Positions 8,258-14,658 of a stretch of DNA of 18,847 nt are shown piece by piece. Position 1 is the stretch's first letter; each line of letters begins with the position of its first letter. Below the pieces are notes generated by a model that did no database searches, was not told where the DNA came from, and saw only the letters and a program-made list of their open reading frames with translations. A program made the position numbers and the translations under genes. Origin of the DNA: Anaeroplasmataceae bacterium (GTDB lineage: Bacteria > Bacillota_I > Bacilli_A > Acholeplasmatales > Anaeroplasmataceae); NCBI GenBank assembly GCA_020025015.1, contig JAHHSV010000028.1, positions 1 through 18,847 on the forward strand, in the 5' to 3' direction.

Positions 8258-8782
8258 TTATTCTTTTTCTTTAAATTCCATTAAAGAATAAACATCATAG
8301 CCCTCTAATAAATCTTTACCATTTAAATCAGTCAGCTCGATTAAGAAGGCAATGCCAACAACCTCGCCACCTAATCTTTCAACTAAATTAATACCAGCTC
8401 TTACTGTACCACCAGTAGCTAGTAAATCATCTATAATTACAACCTTGTCACCAGGCTTAATAGCGTCCTTGTGTAAACAAAGTGTATTTTTTCCATATTC
8501 TAAATCATAATCCTCAGTAACAACCTCGCGAGGTAATTTACCAGGTTTTCTAATAGGTGCAAAACCAATATTTAGCTTTGTAGCAACAGGACAGCCTGTC
8601 ATGAAGCCACGTGCCTCAGGACCAACAACAACGTTTGCTCCCTTACTCTTAGCATAATCAGCTAATTTTGTAATGGCATAATTATAAGCTTCACCATTTC
8701 TAAATATAGGGGTAACATCCAAAAAGACTATGCCTTCCTTTGGAAAACCAGGTACCTTTGCAACATATTTTTCTAAATCCAT
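8258..8782 (-). CDS. apt: adenine phosphoribosyltransferase
   Basis: A 174-residue type I phosphoribosyltransferase that salvages adenine with PRPP to AMP and pyrophosphate. The 13-residue PRPP-binding motif is at 114-126 (D118, D119 and the TGGT loop). GPEARGF (54-60) and the flexible-loop segment around 78-95 (RKPGKLPREVV) are typical of Apt rather than hypoxanthine or uracil enzymes. The N-terminal PGFPKEGIVFLDVTP is diagnostic. ATG 8780-8782 is preceded by AGGGGGA. It is the first gene after the promoter at 8814-8842 and heads the nine-gene minus-strand operon. Its place before rel is conserved in Bacillota; the recJ gene often found upstream is absent here, replaced by divergent rarA. 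Confidence 0.97.
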   Translation of the reverse strand: MDLEKYVAKVPGFPKEGIVFLDVTPIFRNGEAYNYAITKLADYAKSKGANVVVGPEARGFMTGCPVATKLNIGFAPIRKPGKLPREVVTEDYDLEYGKNTLCLHKDAIKPGDKVVIIDDLLATGGTVRAGINLVERLGGEVVGIAFLIELTDLNGKDLLEGYDVYSLMEFKEKE

Positions 8783-8813
8783 ATTCGTATCCCCCTAATT
8801 AATATTACAAATA

Positions 8814-8842
8814 ATTATAACACATATCATTACATTTTTAAA
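8814..8842 (-). promoter_or_regulatory. promoter of the apt-rel-ychF operon
   Basis: On the minus strand TTTAAA (8842-8837) is separated by 17 bases from TATAAT (8819-8814), with an upstream TG giving an extended -10 (TGTTATAAT). Transcription would start near 8807, leaving a leader of about 25 bases before apt. No other strong promoter was seen in the gaps of this operon. Confidence 0.75.
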
Positions 8843-8858
8843 TAAAATATGCTATAAT
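8829..8858 (+). promoter_or_regulatory. promoter of rarA
   Basis: Extended -10 TGCTATAAT, with the hexamer at 8853-8858. The best upstream match is ATTACA at 8829-8834 with 18-base spacing, which is weak, so the TG extension probably matters. It overlaps the divergent apt promoter, so RNA polymerase could compete between the two. Confidence 0.65.
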
Positions 8859-8881
8859 TTCGTCTAGATAAGACTATAATT

Positions 8882-8887
8882 GAGGTG
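8882..8887 (+). promoter_or_regulatory. ribosome binding site deciding the rarA start
   Basis: GAGGTG lies 6 bases before TTG at 8894. The in-frame GTG at 8885-8887 is itself part of this site, so it cannot be the start served by it. Confidence 0.75.
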
Positions 8888-8893
8888 AAACAC

Positions 8894-10114
8894 TTGAAAC
8901 CATTAGCATATAGATTAAGACCTAAAACATTTGAAGATATAATTGGTCAAGACCACCTAATAGGTAAGGGTGGACCAATTAGAATAATGCTTGAAAATAA
9001 TAAGCTTTGTTCTTTTATTTTATACGGTAAAGCAGGTAGTGGTAAAACTACTATTGCGTCAGTAATAAAGGATATGTATCCTCAACAATCCTTTTTATTT
9101 AATGCCTCAACTGATACAAAGGCTGATTTAAAGGATATTGTTGATGCGAAGGCTTATTTTGAAAATGTAATCATAATTATCGATGAAATTCATCGTATGA
9201 AAAAGGATATTCAAGACTTCCTATTACCTTATCTTGAATCAGGGGATTTAATAATGATTGGCCTAACTACTGAAAATCCTTATCGCAGTGTAAATCCTGC
9301 CATTAGATCAAGATGTCATATCTATAAAATGAATGAAATTACTGAGCCTGATTTAAAGCTTCTCTTGAAAAATGCCGCTTTAAAGGAAAATATCCCAGGA
9401 ATTCCTGATGATGTTTTAGATTATATAATAGCTGCTTCAAGTCTAGAGGTTAGAACCTCTTTAAATATGCTAGAAATGTTTTCTCTTCTTCCACCTGAAA
9501 ATAGAGACCTTCAGCATACTAAAAAAATTATAGGGGTTAAAACAATAGGAATTGATCAAAACGGAGAAAACTATTACGACATACTATCAGCCTTAATAAA
9601 ATCAATTAGAGGTAGCGATGTCGATGCATCCCTACACTATTTAGCTAGATTTTTAAAGGGCGAGGATTTAGTTATGCTAACAAGAAGGCTAGAAATATCT
9701 GCCTATGAGGATATTGGCTTAGCTAACCCTCAGATAGGACCTCAGGTTTATGCCGCTTGTGAGGCAGCCTTAAATGTTGGCTTACCAGAGGCTAGAATTC
9801 CTTTAGGCTTTGCAACTATTCTTCTTGCTTCAAGTCCAAAGTCAAACTCAAGCTATGAGGCTATCAATAAGGCTATCGCAACTCTTGATGAAATGAAGTC
9901 AATGCAAATTCCTCCACACATTCTTAATAAGGAAATTAAAGGTGGAGCTAAATATTTGTACCCACATGACTATCCAAACGACTTCGTCAAGCAGCAATAT
10001 TTACCAGATGAATTATTCAATATTGAATTTTATAAGCCTAAAACTAATAGTAAATATGAAAAGGCCCTAAATGAATATCTAGCACCGATTAAAAAAGAAT
10101 TGAAAACAAGGTAG
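8894..10114 (+). CDS. rarA: replication-associated recombination protein A (AAA+ ATPase)
   Basis: A 406-residue clamp-loader-like AAA+ ATPase of the RarA/MgsA/WRNIP1 family, acting at stalled replication forks. Walker A GKAGSGKT is at 45-52, Walker B IIIIDE at 93-98, and the sensor-1 region TTEN at 125-128. The C-terminal half has the conserved SAxxxSxRGSDVDASLHYLAR-like region and the downstream DIGLANPQ signature (here at about 276-283), which separate RarA from RuvB and DnaX. The TTG start gives MKPLAYRLRP, matching the family N-terminus, and is correctly spaced from GAGGTG; an in-frame GTG three codons earlier is less likely. It is divergent from apt and has its own terminator. No anomaly was seen. 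Confidence 0.95.
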   Translation: MKPLAYRLRPKTFEDIIGQDHLIGKGGPIRIMLENNKLCSFILYGKAGSGKTTIASVIKDMYPQQSFLFNASTDTKADLKDIVDAKAYFENVIIIIDEIHRMKKDIQDFLLPYLESGDLIMIGLTTENPYRSVNPAIRSRCHIYKMNEITEPDLKLLLKNAALKENIPGIPDDVLDYIIAASSLEVRTSLNMLEMFSLLPPENRDLQHTKKIIGVKTIGIDQNGENYYDILSALIKSIRGSDVDASLHYLARFLKGEDLVMLTRRLEISAYEDIGLANPQIGPQVYAACEAALNVGLPEARIPLGFATILLASSPKSNSSYEAINKAIATLDEMKSMQIPPHILNKEIKGGAKYLYPHDYPNDFVKQQYLPDELFNIEFYKPKTNSKYEKALNEYLAPIKKELKTR

Positions 10115-10145
10115 AGACTGGTTCAATAAATCAGTCTCTTTTTTT
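10113..10145 (+). terminator. intrinsic terminator of rarA
   Basis: An 8-bp stem AGAGACTG (10113-10120) with CAGTCTCT (10132-10139), an 11-base loop, then a run of seven T residues. It overlaps the rarA TAG stop codon. Confidence 0.9.
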
Positions 10146-10235
10146 AATAATTTCTCACAAAAATAAAAACGCTCCTACTTATTCTACAAATCGTATATAA
10201 TATGTATATTATTAGTATAATTAGGTTATTATTAC

Positions 10236-10264
10236 TTTAAAAATAATGAAGCAAATACTATAAT
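10236..10264 (+). promoter_or_regulatory. promoter of the lipoprotein gene
   Basis: TTTAAA (10236-10241), 17 bases, TATAAT (10259-10264); a start near 10271 gives a leader of about 30 bases before the ATG. Two further TATAAT hexamers lie upstream at 10196-10201 and 10216-10221 without good -35 partners. The rest of the 187-base gap between rarA and this gene holds only the rarA terminator and AT-rich sequence. Confidence 0.65.
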
Positions 10265-10301
10265 ATTACTATACAAAGATTTCATTAGGAGGGAATATTT
10301 T

Positions 10302-10709
10302 ATGAAAAAATTTAAGAAATTTTTTGCACTAGTTGCAGTAGCAGTTTTAGGCTTATTCACCTTAGCTTCATGCGGTACAACAGCCCCAAAAATCAAGAGT
10401 GCGTTTGAGAGTAAGGATTACACAGTTGAAACTAGAACTATTGAAAATGAAGATTCTGTATTAAAGGGCATTTATGTAGCTAATAAAGGCTTACACTTTG
10501 CTCTATTTATTGAATTAGGTACTACTGATGATTTAGAAGCAGCAATTTCAGAATTACAAAAGAATGAAGAATATAAGACTGCTCTTGAACAATTTGGTAA
10601 AGATGCAAAGGCAATTGCAGAAAAGCTTACTGAGGAAGGCTTAGTTAATGGAAATTGTATCTTAATCTCAATTGATCCTGAGGCAAGAACTATTTTCAAG
10701 GAAGCTTAA
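10302..10709 (+). CDS. small predicted lipoprotein of unknown function
   Basis: A 135-residue secreted lipoprotein. It has a lysine-rich N-terminus, a hydrophobic core (residues 8-20) and a lipobox LASC ending at C24, so signal peptidase II should cut before C24 and the protein be anchored outside the membrane. The mature part is about 110 residues, charged and probably alpha/beta: a DYTVETRTIENED-type strand region, a hydrophobic LHFALFIELG stretch (54-63), then an acidic helix (68-98, rich in E, L, K) and a final strand GNCILISIDPEA. I recognise no family. AGGAGGG is well placed before the ATG. It is a single-gene unit with its own promoter and terminator, convergent with the RNase J-like gene. 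Possible roles as an adhesin, substrate-binding or stress lipoprotein cannot be separated from the sequence. Confidence 0.88.
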   Translation: MKKFKKFFALVAVAVLGLFTLASCGTTAPKIKSAFESKDYTVETRTIENEDSVLKGIYVANKGLHFALFIELGTTDDLEAAISELQKNEEYKTALEQFGKDAKAIAEKLTEEGLVNGNCILISIDPEARTIFKEA

Positions 10710-10715
10710 TAAAAT

Positions 10716-10739
10716 AGACTGCTTAGGCGGTCTTTTTTT
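10716..10739 (+). terminator. intrinsic terminator of the lipoprotein gene
   Basis: A 7-bp stem AGACTGC / GCGGTCT (one T-G pair), loop TTAG, followed by a run of T residues (10733-10739). It begins 6 bases after the stop codon. Confidence 0.88.
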
Positions 10740-10753
10740 ATCTGTTTCTATAT

Positions 10754-10787
10754 AAAAAGTGCTCAAGCTATTAGCCTTGAGCACTTT
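10754..10787 (-). terminator. intrinsic terminator of the RNase J-like gene
   Basis: A perfect 12-bp stem, AAAGTGCTCAAG (10756-10767) with CTTGAGCACTTT (10776-10787), spanning the end of the gene and its stop codon at 10771. On the minus strand it is followed by TTTTT. The plus side also has T-rich sequence (10788-10798), so it may back up the lipoprotein terminator. Confidence 0.88.
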
Positions 10788-12504
10788 CGTTTTTCTTTTC
10801 TACTACTTTTATTTTGATTTCTTGATTATATTCTAAATCAGTCGAAATCAATACAGGAATAATTATTGGATGACGCTTAATTGTCTTATATATTAGAGTC
10901 GAAATTTCACTCTTTAAAGCTGTCTTATATTCACTCCAGTTAATGAACTTTTGATTTAAGAAACGTTCACTTATAATAAAGAATGCTTGTTTAACCTTTT
11001 CTAGCATTTTGGTTGTATCATTATCATAAATAAAGCCCTTTGAAACAATTTCAGGCCCAACAACAATTCGTTTATTTTTAGGATTAATATTAGCACTGAT
11101 AATTACTACACCATCTTCAGCTAATAATTCTCTATCCTTCATAACGACATCGCCAACATTACCAATTGCCTTACCATCTAGTAAAATATCTCCAGTTTTT
11201 ACTGTATCAGTAATACCAACATATTTTCCATTTTGGAATTCACAAACATTACCCTGATCAACAATTAAAACGTGCTTTTCTGGAATACCAACGCAGTTAG
11301 CAACTACATTACATGCATACTGATGACGATATTCACCAATTACTGGAATTACATATCTAGGCTTTAAGATATTAATCATCATCTTAATCTCTTCACGTGC
11401 CGCATTTGCTGGTGGTAATAAATCCTTCTTAAAGGTATAAACATTACTAGTTACACGATAAACTATATCTAAGGTTCTAGCCTCCATCTTTTCAGTTCCA
11501 ACTAAAGCTGGAGTTAAAACTACAATTGTATCAGTCTTCTCCAAACGGATTAATCTATCGATTTTTTTCGCCATTCGTTGAAGCATAAAAAATGGTTCAT
11601 GACGCTCACCTGTTACTAAAACAACCATATTTTTATCATTATTTGAGTTGGCATCATCAATATACTTTAAATTTACATTAAGCTTTTCAGGAATTGTTAA
11701 ATAGCCTAGCTCAATAGCTTGATTTAAAAGACGTTGAGTCTTCTTTCCTATGATGGCTATCTTCTTATTGTGATCGGCTGCAATATTAACAATCTGCTGA
11801 ATACGTAAAATATCATCACTATATAAAGAATAAATAACTCGACCTGTAGCCTTTGCCAAAATGTTATTCATTCTGGTTTTAAATTCTAAAATTGTACCTC
11901 TATTTTGCGTATTGATTGCGCCTAATGAATCAGTAAGTAAGGCTAATACTCTTTCCTTATAGAAGACAGTTAAATTTCTTAACATTGAAGCATAATCAAC
12001 ATTGGCATTTTGGTCAAAGTTATAATTGCCTGTATAAACAATATTACCATCACTAGTTAAAATGTCGATACCTAAGCAATCAGGGATATTATGAGCCAGC
12101 TCAAAAAAACGCACCTTAATATCATCAAAGGATAATGAGCTTCTTGATTTAACTATAACTAAATCATCAGCATTATATTTTACGCCATCGTGCTTTAGTT
12201 TATCCTCTAAAACAGCAATAGTAAAACGACTACCATAGACCTTAGTTTGAATTTTTTCAAGAATTTGATAAACTGAACCAATATGTTCAGCATGGGCATG
12301 AGTTAAGAAAACGCCAACAACTCTATTCTTATTTTCAATTAAATGCGAAATATCAGGTACAATCATATCAACACCATGCATCTCCATAGAAGGCATCTTT
12401 GAACCAGCATCTAAAATAAAGATTTTTTTATCGACCTCAATTACATATAAATTTTTACCATCCTCCTGTAAACCACCAAGAGAGTAAAATAAAATTTGAC
12501 TCAT
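10771..12504 (-). CDS. RNase J-family protein with degenerate active site (J2-like)
   Basis: A 577-residue protein with the full RNase J architecture: metallo-beta-lactamase part (1-200 and about 355-440), beta-CASP insert (about 200-355), and C-terminal domain (about 450-565). RNase J forms J1/J2 complexes that degrade and mature RNA. The catalytic motifs are eroded. HxHxDH reads HAHAEH (69-74, Asp to Glu); the metal-bridging Asp of TGDFK is N160 (TGNYN); and the HxSGHGS motif before EELK is replaced by LLPPANAA (362-369), losing both histidines. H138 and D192 remain. It therefore resembles an inactive or weak partner subunit, with an active RNase J1 expected elsewhere. The start at ATG 12502-12504 has AAAGGAG upstream; an in-frame start 23 codons earlier overlaps the promoter. 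The gene is monocistronic, convergent with the lipoprotein gene. Confidence 0.9.
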   Translation of the reverse strand: MSQILFYSLGGLQEDGKNLYVIEVDKKIFILDAGSKMPSMEMHGVDMIVPDISHLIENKNRVVGVFLTHAHAEHIGSVYQILEKIQTKVYGSRFTIAVLEDKLKHDGVKYNADDLVIVKSRSSLSFDDIKVRFFELAHNIPDCLGIDILTSDGNIVYTGNYNFDQNANVDYASMLRNLTVFYKERVLALLTDSLGAINTQNRGTILEFKTRMNNILAKATGRVIYSLYSDDILRIQQIVNIAADHNKKIAIIGKKTQRLLNQAIELGYLTIPEKLNVNLKYIDDANSNNDKNMVVLVTGERHEPFFMLQRMAKKIDRLIRLEKTDTIVVLTPALVGTEKMEARTLDIVYRVTSNVYTFKKDLLPPANAAREEIKMMINILKPRYVIPVIGEYRHQYACNVVANCVGIPEKHVLIVDQGNVCEFQNGKYVGITDTVKTGDILLDGKAIGNVGDVVMKDRELLAEDGVVIISANINPKNKRIVVGPEIVSKGFIYDNDTTKMLEKVKQAFFIISERFLNQKFINWSEYKTALKSEISTLIYKTIKRHPIIIPVLISTDLEYNQEIKIKVVEKKNESAQG

Positions 12505-12510
12505 AGCTAT

Positions 12511-12517
12511 CTCCTTT
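12511..12517 (-). promoter_or_regulatory. ribosome binding site deciding the RNase J-like start
   Basis: AAAGGAG on the minus strand, 6 bases before ATG 12504-12502. It rules out the longer reading that begins at 12573, which would start inside the promoter. Confidence 0.85.
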
Positions 12518-12544
12518 CTAAATGTATCGAATATAACTATATTG

Positions 12545-12573
12545 ATTATAATATAAAACCAACTAGACTTCAA
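12545..12573 (-). promoter_or_regulatory. promoter of the RNase J-like gene
   Basis: On the minus strand TTGAAG (12573-12568), 17 bases, TATAAT (12550-12545). The predicted start near 12538 gives a leader of about 35 bases before the chosen ATG. Confidence 0.7.
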
Positions 12574-12584
12574 TAAAATTATAT

Positions 12585-12608
12585 AAAATAAAAGCCTCTT
12601 TTAGAGGC
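12585..12608 (-). terminator. intrinsic terminator of the CBM20-like gene
   Basis: A 6-bp stem GCCTCT / AGAGGC (12608-12603 with 12599-12594) and loop AAA, followed on the minus strand by TTTTATTTTA. It lies 10 bases past the stop codon and separates the gene from the RNase J-like gene. Confidence 0.8.
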
Positions 12609-12618
12609 ATTTATAAAC

Positions 12619-12936
12619 TTAAATATTTTTGAAAAATCCTACTGCAGCATTTTCAGTATGACCTTTTTTCGCTTCAAAGATATGGTTTTCAAGTTCTTCT
12701 TTCCACATACCTACTTCAACATTATCCCATGTTGGATTAGCTAAAATCTTATATTCAACAACTTCATTTACTGGAAGCATCTTACTCAATTTGTAGGCCT
12801 TTGCAGCCTCATTATAGGCAACCTTGACTGCCTTTGCAGGATTCCATTGTCCTAATTCCTTTAAATTACCAACTAAATAAACAGCTTCTAAATTTTTATT
12901 AGAAGTAATAACAAATTCAACTTTACATTTTGCCAT
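12619..12936 (-). CDS. small stand-alone CBM20-like (starch/glycogen-binding fold) protein
   Basis: A 105-residue protein that is essentially one carbohydrate-binding module 20-like beta-sandwich. The diagnostic pattern is VYLVGNLKELGQWNPAKAV (19-37), with W31 in the usual LGxW position, LPVNEVVEYKI (54-64), and aromatic residues W70 and W78 near where CBM20 proteins place their second sugar-binding site. There is no signal peptide and no attached enzyme, so it is probably cytoplasmic. The usual C-terminal WExGxNR pattern is replaced by WDNVEVGMWKEELEN, so ligand binding is not certain. AAAGGAG precedes the ATG by 9 bases. It may bind glycogen-like polymers or have been repurposed; no glycogen genes lie in the window. 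It is monocistronic, divergent from recU. Confidence 0.82.
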   Translation of the reverse strand: MAKCKVEFVITSNKNLEAVYLVGNLKELGQWNPAKAVKVAYNEAAKAYKLSKMLPVNEVVEYKILANPTWDNVEVGMWKEELENHIFEAKKGHTENAAVGFFKNI

Positions 12937-12967
12937 TTTTCCATTCTCCTTTAATTAATACCTCTTA

Positions 12968-12973
12968 ATTATA
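12968..12973 (-). promoter_or_regulatory. -10 element of the CBM20-like gene
   Basis: TATAAT on the minus strand, about 32 bases before the start codon. No good -35 is present at 16-18 bases (the best is TTTATT). It forms half of an 8-bp inverted repeat with a plus-strand -10-like site at 13000-13005. Confidence 0.55.
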
Positions 12974-13030
12974 GCCTAAATAAAAGTAAAAATAAAGGCT
13001 ATAACGCTTTCATATCCCCAGTTGTTGGAG

Positions 13031-13036
13031 TATAAT
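13031..13036 (+). promoter_or_regulatory. -10 element of recU
   Basis: TATAAT 24 bases before the recU ATG; the upstream region (TTTCAT at 13008-13013, 17-base spacing) is a poor -35. A leader of under 20 bases is predicted, just enough to hold the AAAGGAGAG ribosome binding site. TATAAC at 13000-13005 is an alternative. Confidence 0.5.
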
Positions 13037-13059
13037 AGGTCTTAGTAAAGGAGAGCCGT

Positions 13060-13638
13060 ATGAATTTTCCAAATCGAAAAAAACCTCAACAAAAAATTAT
13101 TAATAAAGCAAATCTTGGTATGGTGCTTGAGGATATGATAAATCAGTCAAATGAATACTATTTGAACGCCCATCTAGCCGTAATTCATAAAAAACCAACC
13201 CCAGTGCAAATCGTTAAGGTTGATTATCCAATGCGTAGTAAGGCCGTAATAACTGAAGCCTACTATAAAACCCCATCAACCACTGACTATAATGGAATTT
13301 ACAAAGGCAAATATATTGATTTTGAAGCTAAGGAAAACCACAATAAAACTTCTTTTCCTCTTCACAATATCCATCCTCACCAAATAGATCATCTTCGAGC
13401 AATAATTAAGCATGGGGGAATCGGCTTTTTAATCGTATCCTGGAATGTCTACAATGAATTATATATTGTTCCTATGTCTGTAGTACTAAAATATTGGGAT
13501 AATAAAGAAGTCGGCAGAAAATCTATTCCCTATCAGGAATTCACAAATAATTGCTATAAAATAAAAGAGGGCTTTGCCCCTCGTTTAGATTACCTAAAGA
13601 CCGTTGATATAGCCTTTAAGGATTTATTAGAAAAATAA
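13060..13638 (+). CDS. recU: Holliday junction resolvase RecU
   Basis: A 192-residue RecU, the Bacillota counterpart of RuvC, cutting Holliday junctions during recombinational repair and chromosome segregation. The nuclease motif is intact: STTDYNG (73-79, D76) and YIDFEAKE (85-92, D87, E89, K91), with PLHNIHPHQIDHL (100-112) following as in the family. The N-terminal arm (MNFPNRKKPQQ) and GMVLEDMIN helix (20-28) are typical. Length is usual. AAAGGAGAG lies 6 bases before the ATG. In many Bacillota recU is followed by a penicillin-binding protein gene; here it stands alone and its last 12 bases overlap the convergent membrane-protein gene, with no terminator between them. Confidence 0.95.
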   Translation: MNFPNRKKPQQKIINKANLGMVLEDMINQSNEYYLNAHLAVIHKKPTPVQIVKVDYPMRSKAVITEAYYKTPSTTDYNGIYKGKYIDFEAKENHNKTSFPLHNIHPHQIDHLRAIIKHGGIGFLIVSWNVYNELYIVPMSVVLKYWDNKEVGRKSIPYQEFTNNCYKIKEGFAPRLDYLKTVDIAFKDLLEK

Positions 13639-14658
13639 TAAATATAAGCCACTATTTTCATATTTAGGATTTTGGTCTTGTTTTATTTTAAGCTTTGCAT
13701 TCATCAAATATAAATATAGATCATCTAAGCCCTTATTATCACTAGTAAGGGTTATTTTATTCTTCTTACCAGCCATAATAGAATAGAATTCATTTATATA
13801 ATCAAATCGCTTATAAAAGTATTTTCTTTTAGCTCCTGATTTGATTTTTTTTATGTAATTTTCATATTCCGAAATTATTTTAAATGATCTATTGAAATTA
13901 TGGTTTAATAAATAATCATATAAAATCCTTAATTCATAATAATTAGAAATATCAAAAAGCTTTACACCATTTACCCTATCCATAGCCTTAGCTCCTTCAA
14001 GATAATTTCCGTCAAGCAAATAGCCAAGAGCCTGAATCAATGAAATTGAGGAAATAGTATCCTCTCGCATGTTTAAGCCATACTTAGCATAAATTATCTC
14101 AAGCTTTTTTGAGGATTTAAATGTGGCTAAAATATTCTTTTTCTCCTTGGTAAGAACATTATTATAATAAAGATTATAAAAGATTATTAAAAGCGATGCT
14201 AAGCCAAGGGAAAAAAATAAAAAATAATACATTCTAAAGCTTAAAAAGATAACACTAAGTGATATGCCAACTAAAGCCAAAACGCTAGAATAAATATAAT
14301 TACTTGTTTTGTTATATAATCCATAGGTTAGGGTTCTTTTAGGCTCTTTTCTAAAAATTACTAAAAGATAAAATGCATAAAAGAATACTGCGACATAAAT
14401 GAAAGCATATCCAAAGCTATTATTCAAAAATAATAAGGGGACCAAGGATAATACAAAGGAGAATTGTAATTTTTTTGTAAAATACCCATCTACCACTAAA
14501 ACTATAAGCAGCAAAGATAAAAATGCACTAGTAATTATCTTAGCCTCTACCCCAAAGCTTAATTCTTCTCCTATATTAATAAAAGGAAAGCTTAAAGCTA
14601 AAAGCAAAATAATAAGTAAAAGTGGTAGCGATAAACCGAATAATAAATGCTTTTTCAT
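13627..14658 (-). CDS. membrane protein with helical-repeat cytoplasmic tail, unknown function
   Basis: A 343-residue protein with about six membrane segments in its first half (roughly 5-26, 40-58, 66-79, 84-102, 121-141, 144-165), then a soluble, basic C-terminal half (170-343). Within the tail, LLDGNYLEGAKAMDRV followed by YYELRILYDYLLNHNF (about 212-250) looks like a TPR-type helix pair, which suggests a protein-interaction surface on the inner side of the membrane. I recognise no named family and no catalytic motif. The ATG overlaps the stop codon of the preceding coiled-coil gene by one base (TAATG), so the two are translationally coupled and probably act together. The 3' end overlaps recU on the other strand by 12 bases. 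Confidence 0.85.
   Translation of the reverse strand: MKKHLLFGLSLPLLLIILLLALSFPFINIGEELSFGVEAKIITSAFLSLLLIVLVVDGYFTKKLQFSFVLSLVPLLFLNNSFGYAFIYVAVFFYAFYLLVIFRKEPKRTLTYGLYNKTSNYIYSSVLALVGISLSVIFLSFRMYYFLFFSLGLASLLIIFYNLYYNNVLTKEKKNILATFKSSKKLEIIYAKYGLNMREDTISSISLIQALGYLLDGNYLEGAKAMDRVNGVKLFDISNYYELRILYDYLLNHNFNRSFKIISEYENYIKKIKSGAKRKYFYKRFDYINEFYSIMAGKKNKITLTSDNKGLDDLYLYLMNAKLKIKQDQNPKYENSGLYLLFF

Noticed and set aside
12505..13059. Looked for riboswitch or T-box leaders ahead of the RNase J-like gene, CBM20-like gene and recU.
   Set aside because: Leaders are short, with only promoters, ribosome binding sites and a terminator; no conserved leader architecture is visible.
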